In this document: positions 60,655 through 64,000 of the stretch, in pieces
How the letters are laid out: every line of letters begins with the position of its first letter
Position numbering within the stretch: the first letter of the stretch is position 1
Origin: Nannochloropsis salina CCMP1776
Taxonomy: Eukaryota > Sar > Eustigmatophyceae > Eustigmatales > Monodopsidaceae
Direction: 5' to 3'
Length of the DNA stretch: 64,000 bases
Assembly (NCBI GenBank): GCA_004565275.1
Contig: SDOX01000002.1
Coordinates: 256,884-320,883 of the forward strand
Notes under the pieces: generated by a model
Seen by the model: only the letters and a program-made list of their open reading frames with translations
Database searches by the model: none
Told to the model about the DNA's origin: nothing
Translations under genes and position numbers: made by a program

Positions 60655-62130
60655 TCACGCCCACTCCTCCTTGACGACAATCTCTTTTTTCACGACCGCG
60701 GCCCGGGCACCGCCCTTCCCCTTGTTGATGCTCTTCTGCCTGACCGTATTCTGGGTCACCGTCTCTTCCTCCTTCTTGACGTGTGCCAGTCCCACCCGCG
60801 CGGCCGCAGCCTCCATTGCCGCTGCTTCGGCTTTGACCAGCTCTTCGCGCATTTTTTGCAGCTTTCCCAAGGGGCATGGGCCGTCGGGCGCGAGCTGCGT
60901 GCGGCCTTTGCAGCAAGACTCGCACTTCTTTCCGTGCAGCACCAAGAGAACATGCAGGGCATACTTTATAGCGTCAGGCACGCGGTTGTTCAGGTGCTTG
61001 TAGGCATCCTCCCTGGAGGCGGCTCCCGGCACCCACCCTAGCTTCTTAGCAATATGCCAGACGTGCGTGTCCACGGCGAAGTCGTCGTGTCCTATCGTGA
61101 AGAGCAGGACACAGGCGATGGTCTTGGGCCCGACGCCCTTGAACTTGCTGAGGTACTCCTTGATCCCGGCCGTCGGAAGCGCTCGGAGAAACTCCAGACT
61201 TGGCTCCCCTTCGGGGCACTTCTCGGGGTGCTCTTCCAGCACGGTCTCTAAAATGGCGCGGATTCGGCCGACTTTGATATCAGACAACCCCGCAAATTTG
61301 ATCGTCTCCTCTACTGCGCCGGGTGCGGCAGCCAACACTTGCTTGTAGGTCGGGTAACGTGCCTTCAAATTTTCGAAAGCACGCTTACTCAAAGCGTCGG
61401 TGGTGTTTTGACTCAGGATCGTGCGGACAAGAGAATCGAGGACAGAGCGTGCCCGCTTTTCTAAAAGCGTGCCTTGGCCGCTGCAATTTTCCTCCAACAC
61501 ATCGCGCTCTGGTTCGCCGTGGAGCTGTGCCAGCAGGTCGCGCACGTAAAGTGCTTCAAATGGAGTCGGACGTCGTTGTTGCGGGTATGGACTGATCTCA
61601 CTGGCTGTGATTTTGATGGAGGTGCCTGGTCCTGTCCATTTATCGAGTAAGGCCTTGATTTTGAGAACCTCGTCCGCGTCGTGGATCAACTTATCGGGAC
61701 ATGCCGAGGGCTTCCGCTTCGATTCCGCCTCCAATTTTATCTTTTTAGAAGACAGAGACTCAACACGAGAAGAACCCAAAGCCTTGTCTCGCGAACGCCG
61801 TGGCATGTAGCCGTCGACTGCACCCGTGACCTTGATGTCTTCGTCCGTCTCCTCCTTCTTCACAACCCTTACTTTCTTGCCTTCTTCCCCTGAAGCTTTG
61901 GGCGTCGCTTTTCCGCCATCGAAGTATCTCTCTTTTTCCACAGCAGTCTCTACTTTCACGTGTGTCGTTGATTTCTCAGTGTGGACGCTTCTTGTCGAAT
62001 TTCCCTTGAGTGCCGGCTGCCCTTCAGTCGCAGCGTCAGCAAGAGGCGGCCCCCCTCTTTCATTTCTTAAGCGGGGGCTTCGCTTCGTCTCCCGACCAGG
62101 CTCTAGCTTCATGGTATTCAATCCTGCCAT
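60655..62130 (-). CDS. Endonuclease III-type HhH-GPD DNA glycosylase
   Basis: 491 residues in one exon. The first 140 residues are a basic, Lys/Glu-rich disordered region. The glycosylase core spans about 190-425: LDSLVRTILSQNTTD, the helix-hairpin-helix FKGVGPKTIACVLLF with the Schiff-base Lys336, and FAVDTHVWHIAKKLGW with catalytic Asp354. The cluster region reads C403, C406, C407 and C419 instead of the classic CX6CX2CX5C of Nth, so the 4Fe-4S cluster may be altered or lost. It resembles a plant HhH-GPD family (At3g47830 type, from memory). It would remove oxidised pyrimidines in base-excision repair. The C-terminal 70 residues are helical then basic. Convergent with the cysteine-synthase-like gene. 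Confidence 0.9.
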   Translation of the reverse strand: MAGLNTMKLEPGRETKRSPRLRNERGGPPLADAATEGQPALKGNSTRSVHTEKSTTHVKVETAVEKERYFDGGKATPKASGEEGKKVRVVKKEETDEDIKVTGAVDGYMPRRSRDKALGSSRVESLSSKKIKLEAESKRKPSACPDKLIHDADEVLKIKALLDKWTGPGTSIKITASEISPYPQQRRPTPFEALYVRDLLAQLHGEPERDVLEENCSGQGTLLEKRARSVLDSLVRTILSQNTTDALSKRAFENLKARYPTYKQVLAAAPGAVEETIKFAGLSDIKVGRIRAILETVLEEHPEKCPEGEPSLEFLRALPTAGIKEYLSKFKGVGPKTIACVLLFTIGHDDFAVDTHVWHIAKKLGWVPGAASREDAYKHLNNRVPDAIKYALHVLLVLHGKKCESCCKGRTQLAPDGPCPLGKLQKMREELVKAEAAAMEAAAARVGLAHVKKEEETVTQNTVRQKSINKGKGGARAAVVKKEIVVKEEWA

Positions 62131-62410
62131 TTTCCAACGCCTCGATTGATGTCCTGACGTGGGTAAAATTTTATATCGATCAAAACTAGTGTTGGCGTAA
62201 GAAACGAGGAATTTGTGGCGGCGATAACCAGACTACCGGAAGGCGAGCGAGCAGGAGAGCGCCTGGCGCAGGATACGAACCAAAAAAAATGCCACTCATG
62301 TATTGTAACACCCTAAAACAGGTACAATTTAGACGCCCATGACAGGGTCATGAAGACACGCGGAGTTAGTGGGGATGCTATTCGATCGTAAACTTCCTGT
62401 GTGAACTTTG

Positions 62411-64000
62411 ATGGCCACTGTCAGGGTTGCAGCCTCGGCGTCTCAGGCAACATCAACCAGCCGCACAACCCGGAAACGCCGCCGCCCCCCATGGCGCGCA
62501 ATGGTTTTTGCAGCTTCAGCCTTACTATGTCCTATTTCAGCGGGTGTGGATGCATTTGTCCGGTCAGGAGTTGATCCATCATTTTACCAAGGCTCACGGC
62601 TCAGGTCCTGGCACACCCTCACAGTCCCGCGACGACCTCCTCCAAGTGAACGACATTGCCAATTTTTTTTCCTTTATGAGGCTTTGCTAACGCTGACTGC
62701 ATCCAAAGAGTCGAATGATGGCAATGATTTCAAGCAGAAATCAAGTGCAAGGATGTCGGGCCGAGGCGTATCATCGTATTTTCTCACCCACAGCACGCTC
62801 GGCCCGCCGCACGCCTCGTTGCATCCTCCTTTGCTTCTCGACGACGAGCGTCAAGCGGCCATAGTGAGCAAGCTGGCGAAGGAAGGATATCTCAAGCAAG
62901 CTGTCAAGCTTTTGTCCAATTTAAAGGCTCCATCTCCCCTCCTTGTGCGAACCCTTTTGATGGCATGTGTAAATGCGGAGAGCTTACCCTTGGCCCTTGC
63001 TGTGGTGAAAATGCCGCACGTGCATCCTTCCGTGCAGCAATACACCTTAGTCATCAAAATTTGTGCCCGGCAGGAGAGATGGTTTGAGGCCGTGCGCCTT
63101 CTGCGCGACATGCGGACCCGAGGGGCACCGCCCGACCTGGTCGCTTACACCGCCGTGATGGATTGTTGCGCCAAGGCGGGCCAGTGGGAGGCAGCCCTGA
63201 CGCTCATCCCTGAAATGAAGGAAGCGGGTGTTCGGCCTGATCGCATTACGTATAACACGGCCATTGATGCGTGCGCGAAGGGGGGGCAATGGCAGAGAGC
63301 TTTGGAAATTTTGCGTGGGATGGAGGAACCTAATTTGATCAGCTACAACAGTGCGTTGGATTCTTGCGCTAAGACAGGCCGATGGAAGGAGGCAGTAGGG
63401 CTGTTGGAGGAAATGCGGCAGGCAGGCAGGAGGAAAGATGGTAGGGGGAGCACGGTCAGCGACCAGACGCACCAAGTCGGCGCCAACCAGGGCAACACCA
63501 CCAACACTAGTCCCGGCAATCGAGGTGGCAAGCCGTCCATCCGGCCCAACATTATCTCCTACAACACCGCGATAGAGGCCTGCGCGAAAAGGGGGCGCTT
63601 TGAAGAAGCCCTGGCCATCCTGAGATCCATGCAGCTCCCCGACACGGAGAGGGCGGGGGGGCATGTGCCTCTCCCCGGCGCGAGTAAGAAGCGCAACGGA
63701 GCCTCCCATCACCGCCGCCACCAACGTCTTGCGCCAGAACCGGACCTGGTCACGTACCATTCCGCGATCAAAGCATGTGGACATGCTGGGCAGTGGGAAC
63801 ATGCCTTAAGCCTCCTTGCCGAGGTGCGTGCCGCTCGATGGATTGAGCTGGAGCCCTCCACCTACAATGCTGCCATCGCGGCTTGCGCCAAATCTGGTCG
63901 ATTCAACGAGGCGCTGGACTTGTTGAAGGAATGTGGAGATGCCAGCAATGTCGTGACTTACAACTCGGCCATGCAGGCTTGCTCCTCGGGTGGGCGGCCG
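62411..64000 (+). CDS. Pentatricopeptide-repeat protein, probably plastid; 3' part outside window
   Basis: Open from the ATG at 62411 to the right edge, 530 codons with no stop. The N-terminus is basic, then a hydrophobic stretch (MVFAASALLCPISAGV) followed by DAF-VR at about 48-51, the Ala-Phe plastid presequence motif. From about residue 215 there are at least seven 35-residue PPR motifs of the pattern TYN-A-I-AC-K-G-W--AL-LL--M (for example YNTAIDACAKGGQWQRALEI, YNSALDSCAKTGRWKEAVGL, YNAAIAACAKSGRFNEALDL), plus a partial eighth at the edge. Two repeat junctions are split by inserts of about 35-45 residues rich in Asn/Gly or Arg/His. PPR proteins bind organelle RNA base by base, so it should act in plastid RNA processing or stability. 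The C-terminal domain type is not visible. Confidence 0.88.
   Translation, partial: MATVRVAASASQATSTSRTTRKRRRPPWRAMVFAASALLCPISAGVDAFVRSGVDPSFYQGSRLRSWHTLTVPRRPPPSERHCQFFFLYEALLTLTASKESNDGNDFKQKSSARMSGRGVSSYFLTHSTLGPPHASLHPPLLLDDERQAAIVSKLAKEGYLKQAVKLLSNLKAPSPLLVRTLLMACVNAESLPLALAVVKMPHVHPSVQQYTLVIKICARQERWFEAVRLLRDMRTRGAPPDLVAYTAVMDCCAKAGQWEAALTLIPEMKEAGVRPDRITYNTAIDACAKGGQWQRALEILRGMEEPNLISYNSALDSCAKTGRWKEAVGLLEEMRQAGRRKDGRGSTVSDQTHQVGANQGNTTNTSPGNRGGKPSIRPNIISYNTAIEACAKRGRFEEALAILRSMQLPDTERAGGHVPLPGASKKRNGASHHRRHQRLAPEPDLVTYHSAIKACGHAGQWEHALSLLAEVRAARWIELEPSTYNAAIAACAKSGRFNEALDLLKECGDASNVVTYNSAMQACSSGGRP

Overview
The window is nuclear DNA of a compact, GC-rich eukaryotic genome with short GT-AG introns, most likely from a photosynthetic stramenopile. 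A eustigmatophyte of the Nannochloropsis kind is my best guess, but this is inference. Three unrelated proteins (dehydroascorbate reductase, an alpha/beta hydrolase and a PPR protein) begin with a signal peptide followed by an Ala-Phe cleavage motif, which is the bipartite plastid presequence of ochrophyte algae with secondary red plastids. ATP-citrate lyase is the fused, animal-like form, and the rest is an ordinary set of eukaryotic housekeeping genes. I saw no rRNA, no convincing tRNA, no CRISPR, no intact transposon and no virus-like element.

Layout: I support 27 protein genes, two of them cut by the window ends. From left to right: a PH-domain/MAP-kinase fusion (partial), RTRAF, an SDR reductase, a giant 2723-residue intronless gene, DHAR, ZMYND10, a tiny twin-CX9C protein resembling NDUFAF8, a mitochondrial carrier and prefoldin subunit 4. 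An AT-richer, gene-poor stretch (about 19.7-21.9 kb) follows. Then come an F-box protein, ATP-citrate lyase, a longin R-SNARE, a membrane SDR, a Lys/Ser-rich protein, IWS1, threonine synthase, TVP23, a long coiled-coil protein, an alpha/beta hydrolase, a nucleotide-sugar transporter, SDHA, a HOOK-family dynein adaptor, a MORC/CW/pseudokinase protein, a tetraspanin-like protein, a membrane-anchored cysteine-synthase-like enzyme, an endonuclease-III-type glycosylase and a PPR protein (partial).

Neighbours alternate strand almost perfectly: 23 of 26 adjacent pairs are opposite, giving repeated divergent promoters and convergent 3' ends. The genes are not operons and are not functionally clustered. 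They touch mitochondrial respiration (SDHA, complex I assembly, carrier), carbon and amino-acid metabolism (ACLY, threonine synthase, cysteine synthase), secretory traffic (R-SNARE, TVP23, sugar transporter), transcription and chromatin (IWS1, MORC, RTRAF) and microtubule motors (HOOK, ZMYND10).

The most unusual items are: MORC ATPase plus CW finger plus pseudokinase in one reading frame; a PH domain spliced onto a MAP kinase; an R-SNARE with glycine at the zero layer; threonine synthase with a C-terminal hydrophobic tail; and a 58-residue CX9C gene whose two exons are easily missed. Several conserved C-termini lie on last exons of 25-37 bases. I worked these out by joining splice sites so that phase and family homology both fit.
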